From CAMBDR01 sp046597185 (GTDB lineage Bacteria > Pseudomonadota > Gammaproteobacteria > Burkholderiales > Burkholderiaceae_D): 12,365 nt of DNA. The stretch covers positions 1 to 12,365 of the forward strand of contig JBKJLF010000246.1 of assembly GCA_046597185.1 (NCBI GenBank), written 5' to 3'. Made by a program: the position numbers and the translations under genes. Shown piece after piece: positions 5,921-11,647 of this stretch; positions within the stretch are counted from its first letter, which is position 1; each line of letters begins with the position of its first letter. The notes under the pieces were generated by a model. The model saw nothing but the letters and a program-made list of their open reading frames with translations. It did not search any database and had not been told where the DNA came from.

Positions 5921-6082
5921 ACCATATTATTTTCGCCACCGTCTTCTGTCGCCGTTTTGTTGTATTCTTTCCGTCATTGCCATCCACCGGCAAGCACGAA
6001 CAACCCACCTGATTCATGCCGAAATCTAGGCATCCAATTTAACCCCGGCAAAGACGTTCAAAGAGTACGAGCCTGGAGGACA

Positions 6083-6151
6083 AATAGGACAGGACAAAGG
6101 ACAGGGACAAATAGAGGGCCAAATAGGTCAAGCCTTGTCTTTTGCCTGCCT
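6083..6151. repeat. REP-type repeats on the distal side of the RAYT relic
   Basis: Degenerate GGACAAATAGGACAGGACAA-type words lead into AAATAGGTCAAGCCTTGTCT and TTTGCCTGCC. The inverted counterpart (GGCAAAAGGCAAGGACTGAC, 6422-6441) lies on the other side of the relic, so the transposase fragment is bracketed by inverted copies. Confidence 0.65.
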
Positions 6152-6196
6152 TTCATTTCCCTTTTGCCAGCCATAGCTTTTACGCACCCTGCGCCA

Positions 6197-6393
6197 TGCA
6201 GAACGAGGTGGCAATGACTATCCATTAGATAACAAACCACGACCGATGCTTGAAAACGATCCAGCGTTTGCGCCAGAATGATCAAGAAGCGCTGGCGGTC
6301 TTCATCGTCAACAAAAATGGCGTCCCTCCGATTTCCACGTGATGTGATGTGGTAAATCGCGTCCGGGAGTTCAAAGCGTAGTGGGCGGGTCAT
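6197..6393 (-). pseudogene. REP-associated tyrosine transposase (RAYT, Y1 family) fragment
   Basis: From the ATG at 6393 the minus strand reads MTRPLRFELPDAIYHITSRG, then NRRDAIFVDDEDRQRFL and further on CYLMDSHCHLVLH. These are the N-terminal motifs of TnpA_REP proteins: PLRxELPxAxYHxTSRGNRR and the HUH metal-binding motif, here HCH where HYH is usual. After LVLH the homology stops and the frame runs into REP repeat sequence, so only about 65 of the usual 220-240 residues remain and the catalytic tyrosine is missing. RAYTs are single-copy transposases thought to have spread REP palindromes; this one is dead but explains the repeats around it. Confidence 0.85.
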
Positions 6394-6421
6394 GGGGGGA
6401 GGTGATGATAAATCATGGGAA

Positions 6422-6466
6422 GGCAAAAGGCAAGGACTGACCGTATTCGACAGACCCTATTCGACA
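6422..6466. repeat. Inverted REP-type repeat on the proximal side of the RAYT relic
   Basis: GGCAAAAGGCAAGGACTGAC followed by two GTATTCGACA/CTATTCGACA words. In reverse complement this is the AATAGGGTCAGTCCTTG motif of the repeats at 5304-5431 and 6122-6151. Confidence 0.65.
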
Positions 6467-6516
6467 CCGACAATCGGAAATAAGCTTCGGCATTTTCAAA
6501 AAAAACAGCTACAATG

Positions 6517-6532
6517 GTATAAGTTCATATAC
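6517..6532. promoter_or_regulatory. Possible HigA operator
   Basis: GTATA (6517-6521) and TATAC (6528-6532) form an inverted repeat with a 6-nt spacer, 30 nt before the toxin ATG and overlapping a TATAAG -10-like box. Antitoxins of this family usually repress their own promoter at such a site; here this is positional inference. Confidence 0.4.
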
Positions 6533-6561
6533 ACTAAAACGTGGCGCTGGGATTAAACATC

Positions 6562-6930
6562 ATGCGTAAGAAGATTGTTCGGATGGGGTCTGCGTTGGGG
6601 GATATGCGCGAATTTCCATTGGTTGCAAGGAAAGATTGTGGCGATGAACTGGCCTTAGTGCAAGCGGGGGAGATGCCCAACAATTGGAAGCCATTTGAAG
6701 ACATCGGCCCCGGCACGAAGGAAATCTGGGTAAAGGAACGAGATGGCATCTATCGCGTCATGTACGTTGCCAAATTCGCCGAAGCGGTGTACGTGTTGCA
6801 TTGCTTTCAAAAGAAAACCCAGGCAACCTCGTTGCACGATAAAAATCTGGCGATTGCGCGTTATAAAAATGTCCTCAAGGAGCGCCAGACTTTGCCGCCC
6901 GCTGGCGATATTGAAAATGAAAAGGATTGA
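6562..6930 (+). CDS. higB: HigB-like RelE-superfamily toxin (phage Gp49-like)
   Basis: A 122-aa protein if started at the ATG at 6562; a GTG at 6541 would add 7 residues, but neither start has a strong ribosome-binding site. Family pattern seen: MRKKIVRMGSALGDMREFP (start of the two-helix region), WKPFEDIGPGTKEIWVKERD (42-61), GIYRVMYVAKFAEAVYVLHC (62-81), FQKKTQATS and the AIARYKNVLKER helix. In the Gp49/HigB family the IYRVMY strand, the LHCFQKKT strand and the basic residues around them form the mRNA-cleaving surface. It is longer than typical HigB through an extended middle segment (DELALVQAGEMPNNWKPF), common in this subgroup. The antitoxin gene follows at once. Confidence 0.88.
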   Translation: MRKKIVRMGSALGDMREFPLVARKDCGDELALVQAGEMPNNWKPFEDIGPGTKEIWVKERDGIYRVMYVAKFAEAVYVLHCFQKKTQATSLHDKNLAIARYKNVLKERQTLPPAGDIENEKD

Positions 6931-6932
6931 TC

Positions 6933-7271
6933 ATGCAAACCAATAATGCAACAACTATCGGCCATGTCACCGAAGCGGATGGTAATCTATACGCCGATTT
7001 GGGGTTTTCGCCCGAGGATGCGGCGCAATTTCAAAGCGAATCCGATGCCCGCATCGCGACAAGGCAAGCGCTGAAAATGGCGTTGATGGAAGAAGTCGAT
7101 GCCTGGATCAAACGCGAGAAAATCACCCAAATGCAGGCTGCTGGCATCTTGCACATCAGCCGCCCCCGCGTGACCGATATCGTCAATCGCAAGACGGACA
7201 AGTTTTCCATCGACAACCTGATTGATTTGGTGGGCCGCTTGGGACTGAAAGTACAGCTTTCGATCAGTTGA
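6933..7271 (+). CDS. higA: HigA-like XRE-family antitoxin
   Basis: A 112-aa protein starting 2 nt after the toxin stop; AAAAGGA at 6919-6925 sits 7 nt before the ATG at 6933. The C-terminal half is a Cro/C1-type helix-turn-helix: KITQMQAAGILHISRPRVTD (63-82) then IVNRKTDKFSIDNLIDLVGR (83-102) and a final LGLKVQLSIS strand. The N-terminal 55 residues are the acidic, flexible part expected to mask the toxin. The order toxin-antitoxin and the XRE fold are typical of HigBA. It should neutralise HigB and repress the shared promoter. The module stands alone among mobile-element remnants, as is usual for mobile toxin-antitoxin pairs. Confidence 0.9.
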   Translation: MQTNNATTIGHVTEADGNLYADLGFSPEDAAQFQSESDARIATRQALKMALMEEVDAWIKREKITQMQAAGILHISRPRVTDIVNRKTDKFSIDNLIDLVGRLGLKVQLSIS

Positions 7272-7279
7272 TATCGAAC

Positions 7280-7387
7280 TTATTCCAACACGGGTTGCAC
7301 CGAAGCAATCCCCACACTAGCACTGCCTTCAGCCAAACGCACCTGCAAACTGTGCCCAAGCTGCAATTGCTTGGGGTGGCGCAACGC
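7280..7387 (-). pseudogene. xseA: 3' end of exodeoxyribonuclease VII large subunit (xseA-like), cut by intron C
   Basis: The minus strand reads RHPKQLQLGHSLQVRLAEGS followed by ASVGIASVQPVLE and a TAA at 7280-7282. An arrangement of a short PxQLxxGxxLxVRLAxGxA strand pair just before the stop is what I know from the C-terminus of XseA, the large subunit that with XseB degrades single-stranded DNA. The frame is lost to the right at the intron 3' end near 7388, and no other xseA sequence occurs beyond the intron 5' end at 8797, so the rest has been separated from it. Identification from 35 residues is tentative. Confidence 0.45.
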
Positions 7388-7435
7388 GAATAGGGGTCGA
7401 GTAGGCCAGCGGAACTTCCCCGCTAGCCGCTCACA

Positions 7436-7469
7436 GAACCGGACGTGAAACTCGCGCTTCATCCGGCTC
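7436..7469 (-). ncRNA. Group II intron domain V (copy C)
   Basis: A 34-nt hairpin with a GCGA tetraloop; relative to copies A and B the loop-closing helix carries G-U in place of one G-C pair. The AGC catalytic positions are intact. Confidence 0.85.
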
Positions 7470-7553
7470 TTGTTATTCAGCCATTTTTCCATTCCAGACC
7501 CCCCCAGTGCGCAAATAATTCAGGACTTCGCATTTTCACCTTTCCAATCCATT

Positions 7554-8437
7554 TCACCGCTCGCATAAAGCGCCCCGTGGTGAGCGACAATTATATTTCC
7601 GGTATTTGGCGCACGCCCAGTGAATCAATCGAAGGTCAATCATGTACACCAAGTGCGACATGGCAGACTTATGAAACTTGCCATAGTAGTTCAACCATCC
7701 ACGAATCTGAGCGTTGAACTCCCTGCTCACATCCGCGATGGTCTTCGTCGCCATTGCGTGTAATTTCCAATCCCGCATATCACGCACTATCGTTTTCTTA
7801 GCCTTGTTGCTGATTCCCGGCCCGAAGCCAGTAAACTTAACGCCGTCTTTTCTTCTGGATACCCGTCTACGGAAGGTAAATCCCAAGAAGTCGAACTGCG
7901 TCGGCACCGCCGGCTTCACCTTCAACCTCGGGTTGCAACAGGCCACCTTCGTCTTTTCCGGGTGCAGATTTAACCCGCATTCAACCATTCAAAATAGCCC
8001 ATGGGTTATCTGTCTTGTTCCTGACTGCCTTCATCAGCAAAGTGTGATCCAGATTATCAAAGAACCCCTTGATGTCCAAATCAATCACCCAGCCGTATTT
8101 CCAGCAATTAGCTTTAGCTTGCTGCACCGCGTCGTGTGCCGATTTTCCTGGCCGATAGCCAAACGAGGATGGATGAAATTGCTGATCCCACTCCGGTTCC
8201 AGCACCTTCTTCACCACCATCTGCGCAACCCTGTCGCTCACGGTAGGAATCCCTAACGGACGCATCCTGCCGTCCGATTTGGCTATTTCCACCCGTTTCA
8301 CCAGAGGCGGCATGTAACTGCCAGAACTCATTCGGTTCCAGATTTTGTACAAGCCATTGTTCAAATTATTCTCGAAATCCGCTATCGATTCGTTATCGAC
8401 ACCCGCCACGCCTTTGTTCGCCTTCACTTTCTTCCAG
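7554..8437 (-). pseudogene. ltrA: Group II intron reverse transcriptase/maturase, broken (copy C)
   Basis: Two out-of-frame pieces. The first (8437-7985) begins at GTWEAWKKVKANKGVAGVD and includes RPLGIPTVSDRVAQ, FHPSSFGYRPGKSAHDAVQQ and the first catalytic block VIDLDIKGFFDNLDH, then ends after DNPWAIL. The second (7988-7554) resumes with VECGLNLHPEKTKV, FDFLGFTF and the maturase-domain RGWLNYYGKFHKSAM. Between them about 100 residues are missing, including the YADD active site, and the reading frame changes. A 14-nt insertion near 7585 then shifts the last part (RAVKWIGKVKMR, ELFAHW), which can be read further on. The N-terminal residues are also missing. Such proteins fold their intron and copy it into DNA; this one cannot be active. 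Confidence 0.9.
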
Positions 8438-8845
8438 GCTTCCCAAGTTCCATACCAGAGCCTGCTGCAAAGTCTCGCCACCTCTATGCCAGTTGCAGCA
8501 ATGCCAGTAATCAGGTTTCCGCTACGCTTGTCTCAGTAATTGGGGTAGTTCCTGATTTCGACAACACTGTAAATATCACGACACTTACCCGATGGTTCAC
8601 ACAAGTTCGACTCTTTGCAACGTACCTGACGGCTCTATGCCGCCTTTTGCCTCAACGCTCACCACCATGGCTCTTTACCACAGCAGCTTGAGGTGGTTTG
8701 CTTGCTCCTCCTGCAAGGCGCAAGCGGTGGGCCTGCCACCCTCTCTAATACAGCATGGCTGCTACGATGGCGCTGTCGCAGCCTTCACGGCACACACGCC
8801 AGTTATTACTCTGACCCAAGTTCAAAAGGCATCCGCTGCGAGCAA

Positions 8846-8861
8846 GGTACAAATGGTACAA
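8846..8861 (+). promoter_or_regulatory. Direct repeats upstream of the peptide promoter
   Basis: GGTACAA occurs at 8846-8852 and 8855-8861, 9 bp apart and ending 9 bp before the -35-like box. Spaced direct repeats of this kind are how response regulators of peptide operons often bind; no regulator gene is in the window. Confidence 0.35.
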
Positions 8862-8870
8862 GCAATGGTC

Positions 8871-8899
8871 TTGCACATTTGCACATTTTAGTCTAAAGT
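8871..8899 (+). promoter_or_regulatory. Possible sigma70 promoter of the peptide gene
   Basis: TTGCAC (8871-8876) and TAAAGT (8894-8899) are 17 bp apart, each with four of six consensus bases. The region also contains the tandem octamer TTGCACAT-TTGCACAT (8871-8886). It lies 47 nt before the start codon at 8946. Confidence 0.4.
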
Positions 8900-8945
8900 T
8901 CCTTCCGTAGTATCCATCCCGAGATCTTTATAGAAAGGCTATTCA

Positions 8946-9098
8946 ATGCAAAACGCAGAAATTCAAGGCATGCAAGAGTTGACTCTGACCGAAGTTGATC
9001 AAGTAGCAGGTGGTTCAATTGGTGGCGCTGTATTGGCTGGCCTATTGATTGGCACTTTAGTGATTGGGGCCTACATTTGGTACGATTCAACTCGTTGA
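8946..9098 (+). CDS. Double-glycine leader peptide, bacteriocin-like (50 aa)
   Basis: A 50-residue frame with AGAAAGG (8932-8938) 7 nt before the ATG. Residues 1-23 are a classic double-glycine leader: MQELTLTEVDQVAGG (9-23) has the hydrophobic -12/-7/-4 type pattern and ends in Gly-Gly, where C39-peptidase ABC exporters cut. The predicted core, residues 24-50, is SIGGAVLAGLLIGTLVIGAY followed by IWYDSTR: a single hydrophobic helix with several G-x-x-x-G spacings and a polar, charged end. This resembles one partner of a two-peptide class II bacteriocin or a secreted signal peptide. No cysteine or lanthionine-forming pattern is present. No dedicated exporter is visible in the window. It is followed by a hairpin and a membrane zincin gene on the same strand. 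Confidence 0.82.
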   Translation: MQNAEIQGMQELTLTEVDQVAGGSIGGAVLAGLLIGTLVIGAYIWYDSTR

Positions 9099-9104
9099 TG
9101 TCCG

Positions 9105-9143
9105 AAAGGAGGGAGGGGCTGACAGCACTTTCCTCCTTTTTTT
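9105..9143 (+). terminator. Intrinsic terminator or attenuator after the peptide gene
   Basis: AAAGGAGG (9105-9112) pairs with CCTCCTTT (9132-9139), followed directly by more T (to 9143). It starts 6 nt after the peptide stop and ends just before the next gene's ribosome-binding site, so it probably lowers but need not abolish expression of the zincin relative to the peptide. Confidence 0.7.
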
Positions 9144-9153
9144 AAGGTCTATC

Positions 9154-9753
9154 ATGAAATTCTCTTTATCGCCACCAGTTACGTACCAGCAAGATCATTT
9201 GGATGATGCTAAGTGCCATCAGGTCAACTTTAACGAACATTGGATGAGTGGCGTTTCAGCCTTATTTTCGGTGGTGTTGTACGTGGGAGGCTTTGCTATT
9301 TGGCCCATCAAGCCGGAATTTGCGCAATTGATCAAACATCCCCTTGCCTATGCTTCGGCTTTTTTGTTGACAGTCGTGCTTACCCTGTTTTTGCATGAAT
9401 TACTCCATTTACAAGCGGCTCCCGGGGGTGTGCTTGCGAGAGATGCTCAGCTCGGATTTTACCCTAAGAAATTCATGTTTTATGCCTATAGCAGCGCGGC
9501 TTTGACGAGAAACAGGGCGGTGTTATTTTTATTGGCCCCCTTTGGTGTACTAACCGTGTTAATTGCACTGGGCCAAATGCAGTTTGGGTGGCAATCCGGC
9601 TGGCTAGGGGTGGTGGCAGTAGTAAATGCATCCTTGTCGGCCAATGACCTGATTTTAGCAAGCTATATTTTCTTACGGGTGCCAAAACAGGCACGCAACG
9701 TAAGGTCGGAAATTCATCGAGTGCGCTATTCGCTCCCCGGTCTTACACAATAG
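9154..9753 (+). CDS. Membrane zincin, DUF3267-like putative metalloprotease
   Basis: A 199-aa integral membrane protein. I start it at the ATG at 9154, with AAGG at 9144-9147; the longer frame to 9064 would overlap the peptide gene and the hairpin. Hydrophobic segments lie at about 34-50, 66-80, 122-140 and 150-174. The second ends in LFLHELLHLQAAPGG: HELLH (81-85) is a gluzincin-type HExxH zinc motif at the membrane face. Further family marks are LLAPFGVLTV (127-136) and NASLSANDLILASY (158-171), whose Asn and Asp resemble the N-(S)-GD motif that supplies the third ligand in DUF3267 putative zincins. The substrate is unknown. Its position behind a double-glycine peptide suggests a role in processing, release or self-protection, but this is inference. 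The 3' end is followed by a run of nine G and intron fragment E. Confidence 0.8.
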   Translation: MKFSLSPPVTYQQDHLDDAKCHQVNFNEHWMSGVSALFSVVLYVGGFAIWPIKPEFAQLIKHPLAYASAFLLTVVLTLFLHELLHLQAAPGGVLARDAQLGFYPKKFMFYAYSSAALTRNRAVLFLLAPFGVLTVLIALGQMQFGWQSGWLGVVAVVNASLSANDLILASYIFLRVPKQARNVRSEIHRVRYSLPGLTQ

Positions 9754-9778
9754 TATGCAATAGTTTAACTGGGGGGGG

Positions 9779-9822
9779 GTGCCGTGAAGGCTGTTACAGC
9801 TACATCGCAGCAGCCATGCTGT
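9779..9822 (+). mobile_element. Group II intron fragment E (5' tip, plus strand)
   Basis: GTGCCGTGAAGGCTG and the following 29 nt match the 5' tip of intron copies C and D (read on their minus strand from 8793 and 10903) with about three mismatches, but here on the plus strand. The match ends at 9822, where MocR-like coding sequence begins. It is preceded by a run of nine G (9771-9779). Confidence 0.65.
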
Positions 9823-10198
9823 GCCAGGTGGGCGGTAGCGCGCCACTGCTAGCCAGCAACACGCCCGCGCGCTGGTCATTGGCTTGCTGCGCCAGCCAGA
9901 CCGGTTCTTGCTCTTCGCCCGCTTCCAGCGCAATGTCATCAGGTGCTGCGCGCTCGCCATCCTTGCTCTGGCAAACAAAAAAGCCTGCCGTGCCCTGGGA
10001 ATCGATGATGCCGGCGGCAACCAGTCGGCCATAGGCCAGCACCACGGTATTCGGGCTGACCGCCAATTGTGTGGCGAGCTGGCGGCTCGACATTAGTCTG
10101 GCTCCGCCGGGCAGTGCGCGGCTCTTGATTTGCGCGCGCAACTGGGCCTCGATCTGGTTGGCCAGGGGAATGGGGGAGGAGCGGTCGGTGGAGATCAT
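9800..10198 (-). pseudogene. MocR-family (GntR-aminotransferase) regulator, truncated
   Basis: From the ATG at 10198 the minus strand encodes 132 residues: MISTDRSSPIPLANQIEAQL, then a GntR-type winged helix (MSSRQLATQLAVSPNTVVLA at 36-55, GRLVAAGIIDSQGTAGFFV at 57-75). After a linker there is the beginning of the aminotransferase-like domain (ASSGALPP at 116-123) and then a stop inside intron fragment E. Complete MocR proteins have about 450-500 residues with a PLP-binding fold-type I domain, which is entirely missing. The N-terminal DNA-binding part could still be made, but the gene is best treated as broken. A decayed LysE exporter gene lies directly upstream on the same strand, a usual partner for such regulators. 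Confidence 0.82.
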
Positions 10199-10245
10199 AT
10201 TCGCAGTGTAATTTAAACTTGGCAAACTCAGCAAACTTAGCAAAC

Positions 10246-10487
10246 TCAGCGCAAAAAAAGTAAGGCCAGTATAAACAGCATGCATCCCATCGTCAAATTG
10301 AAAACACGTTGCTTGCGTGGCTCGCGCAGCATTTGCTGTGCCAACGGCCAAGCAGTGAATACCGTGCCCAGGCCCATACAGCAAATAAAGGTCAGCACAA
10401 AACTGCCTGCCTGAATGCCCAACATGACCGGCAGTGCGCCACGGTAGCCAAAATTGGCACCGGAAGTGGCCAACATCACATTATTCG
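10246..10487 (-). pseudogene. LysE/RhtB-family amino-acid exporter, broken at 5' end and internally deleted
   Basis: The minus strand reads PNNVMLATSGANFGYRGALP and VMLGIQAGSFVLTFICCMGL, then the LysE C-terminus AQQMLREPRKQRVFNLTMGC with ILALLFLR and a TGA at 10246. GPNNxxLxxSGAxFGxRxxLPxxLGI is the N-terminal signature of LysE exporters, but the first 10-15 residues are replaced by intron D sequence. Between the first and last parts about 100 residues (the middle helices) are missing, because the complete protein has about 200 residues and only about 80 are left in one frame. Function is lost. Confidence 0.8.
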
Positions 10488-10907
10488 GGCCGGCTCTCGC
10501 CTTGCGGTTTTGCCGCTTTCGGCTTCTCTCTTAACATCAGGGCGACAGGTTCCCGAGTTCCATACCAGAGCCTGCTGCAAAGTCTCGCCACCTCTATGCC
10601 GGTTGCAGCAATGCCAGTAATCAGGTTTCTGCTACGCTTGTCTCAGGAATTAGGGTAGTTCCTGATTTCGACAACGCTGTAAATATCACGACACTTACCC
10701 GATGGTTCACACAAGTTCGACTCTTTGCAACGTACCTGCCAGCTCTATGCCGCCTTTTGCCTCAACGCTCACCACCATGGCTCTTTACCACAGCAGCTTG
10801 CGGTGGTTTGTGATCGTATCCTGCAAGGCGCAAGCGGTGGGCCTGCCACCATCTCTAATACAGCATGGCTGCTACGATGTCGCTGTAGCAGCCTTCACGG
10901 CACACAC
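10488..10907 (-). mobile_element. Group II intron copy D (5' half)
   Basis: The minus strand begins at a GTGTG-type end (10907), shares 357 nt without gaps with copy C (10551-10907 against 8441-8797), and continues about 60 nt further than C does (GATGTTAAGAGAGAAGCCGA and GGCAAAACCGCAAGGCGAGA) before meeting LysE sequence near 10488. That extra part is probably the intron region lost from C at 8441. The 5' end interrupts the exported-protein paralogue that continues to the right, in antisense orientation. Domains V-VI and the reverse-transcriptase gene are absent. Confidence 0.8.
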
Positions 10908-11412
10908 CCCAATTTAATTCCAATATTAGACAGCCGAATCTTCAAGGTTCCAGCGGAAAAAGAAAACGTGGCAGCTAAATTATTAAAAAACAAGACATTT
11001 GTAAAACTGGATACCAAGGAACTAACTCAACTTTTCGATGGCAAAAAATTTGATGCCAAAGCAATGATTGCAGCGCAAGCGAAAGAAGCTAATGATTATG
11101 CACTACAACAACAGCAACAAGTTAACGATCCATCATTATCGAAGTATAAAGATTGGACGATTAAAACGGCCACAGACCATCGAAAATTAGCAGTACACGC
11201 TGAAGTTGCCAACCGCCCTGCAACCTTGGCTTGTGCTTGCTGAAGGGCATTTTGAAGGCACCGGAAGTTTTACCGTGCGCTTGACGGGATCAATTCTTAA
11301 AGTCGAACATGGATCACTTGGCTCATCTTCAAACTTACATAAAATGCCGGTGGTTATTTTCGTAGAAAAAGAGATCAATGCGGTTCAACTATCGTCATCC
11401 GTTACCAAATAA
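10908..11412 (+). pseudogene. Broken paralogue of the exported protein at 11648
   Basis: Immediately right of intron D the plus strand reads PNLIPILDSRIFKVPAEKEN and, further on, KKFDAKAMIAAQAKEANDYA, matching residues about 40-135 of the protein at 11648-12265. The N-terminal 40 residues with the signal peptide are missing. At about 11193 two bases are lost relative to the intact copy, which shifts the frame. Reading on in the other frame gives YTLKLPTALQPWLVLAEGHF, then KVEHGSLGSS and MPVVIFVEKEI to a TAA at 11410-11412. The gene is therefore inactivated twice. Confidence 0.88.
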
Positions 11413-11427
11413 CAAATTCTGACCATT

Positions 11428-11458
11428 GCGGAAAGGTCGTTTATTCTGGCGTTTCCGC
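11428..11458 (+). terminator. Hairpin after the broken paralogue
   Basis: GCGGAAA (11428-11434) and TTTCCGC (11452-11458) form a 7-bp stem with a 17-nt loop, 15 nt after the stop codon. There is no T tract. Confidence 0.4.
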
Positions 11459-11543
11459 CCGGCTTGGCTGCGCGTTAGCCTTCATACGACAGATACACTT
11501 TGGTACAATATTCGTGTCTTAAGTCATTGGATAAATACAGTAA

Positions 11544-11571
11544 TTGAATTACAATAGCACCTTGTTATAAA
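11544..11571 (+). promoter_or_regulatory. Possible sigma70 promoter of the exported-protein gene
   Basis: TTGAAT (11544-11549) and TATAAA (11566-11571) are 16 bp apart, about 77 nt before the ATG at 11648. Fair matches to consensus in an AT-rich stretch; not otherwise supported. Confidence 0.35.
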
Positions 11572-11647
11572 AATGCAGGGCAACTACGTATTTTGTCGTC
11601 TCCCCGAATCTGGCCCCAACTGGCAAACGAGATAAAGCGGCTTTACA

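Larger units (their letters stand above)
7388..8797 (-). mobile_element. Group II intron copy C, both ends present, internally deleted
   Basis: Runs on the minus strand from a GTGTG-type 5' end at 8797 (expected GUGYG) through 357 nt of 5' ribozyme sequence (8441-8797), a broken reverse-transcriptase gene (8437-7540), and domains V-VI ending near 7388. It is about 1.4 kb, against the 2-2.5 kb usual for introns with a complete reading frame. The 5' ribozyme part is joined directly to mid-gene reverse-transcriptase sequence at 8441, so the remaining domains before the ORF and the start of the gene are gone. The 5' part is a full-length match, without gaps, to copy D at 10551-10907. Confidence 0.85.

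Noticed and set aside
7714..8256. 180-aa open frame on the plus strand inside intron C
   Set aside because: The minus strand here is a recognisable reverse transcriptase; the plus-strand frame is its complement.
8592..8891. Plus-strand frames repeated at 8592 and 10702 that give similar proteins
   Set aside because: The similarity comes from the shared intron 5' ribozyme sequence read on the wrong strand, not from paralogous genes.
9064..9153. Longer start for the zincin gene
   Set aside because: The extension overlaps the peptide gene and the terminator hairpin and adds residues without family character; the ATG at 9154 has its own ribosome-binding site.
10725..11243. 172-aa frame joining intron D and the paralogue fragment
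   Set aside because: The first 60 residues are antisense intron sequence; only the part from 10908 is homologous to the intact gene.
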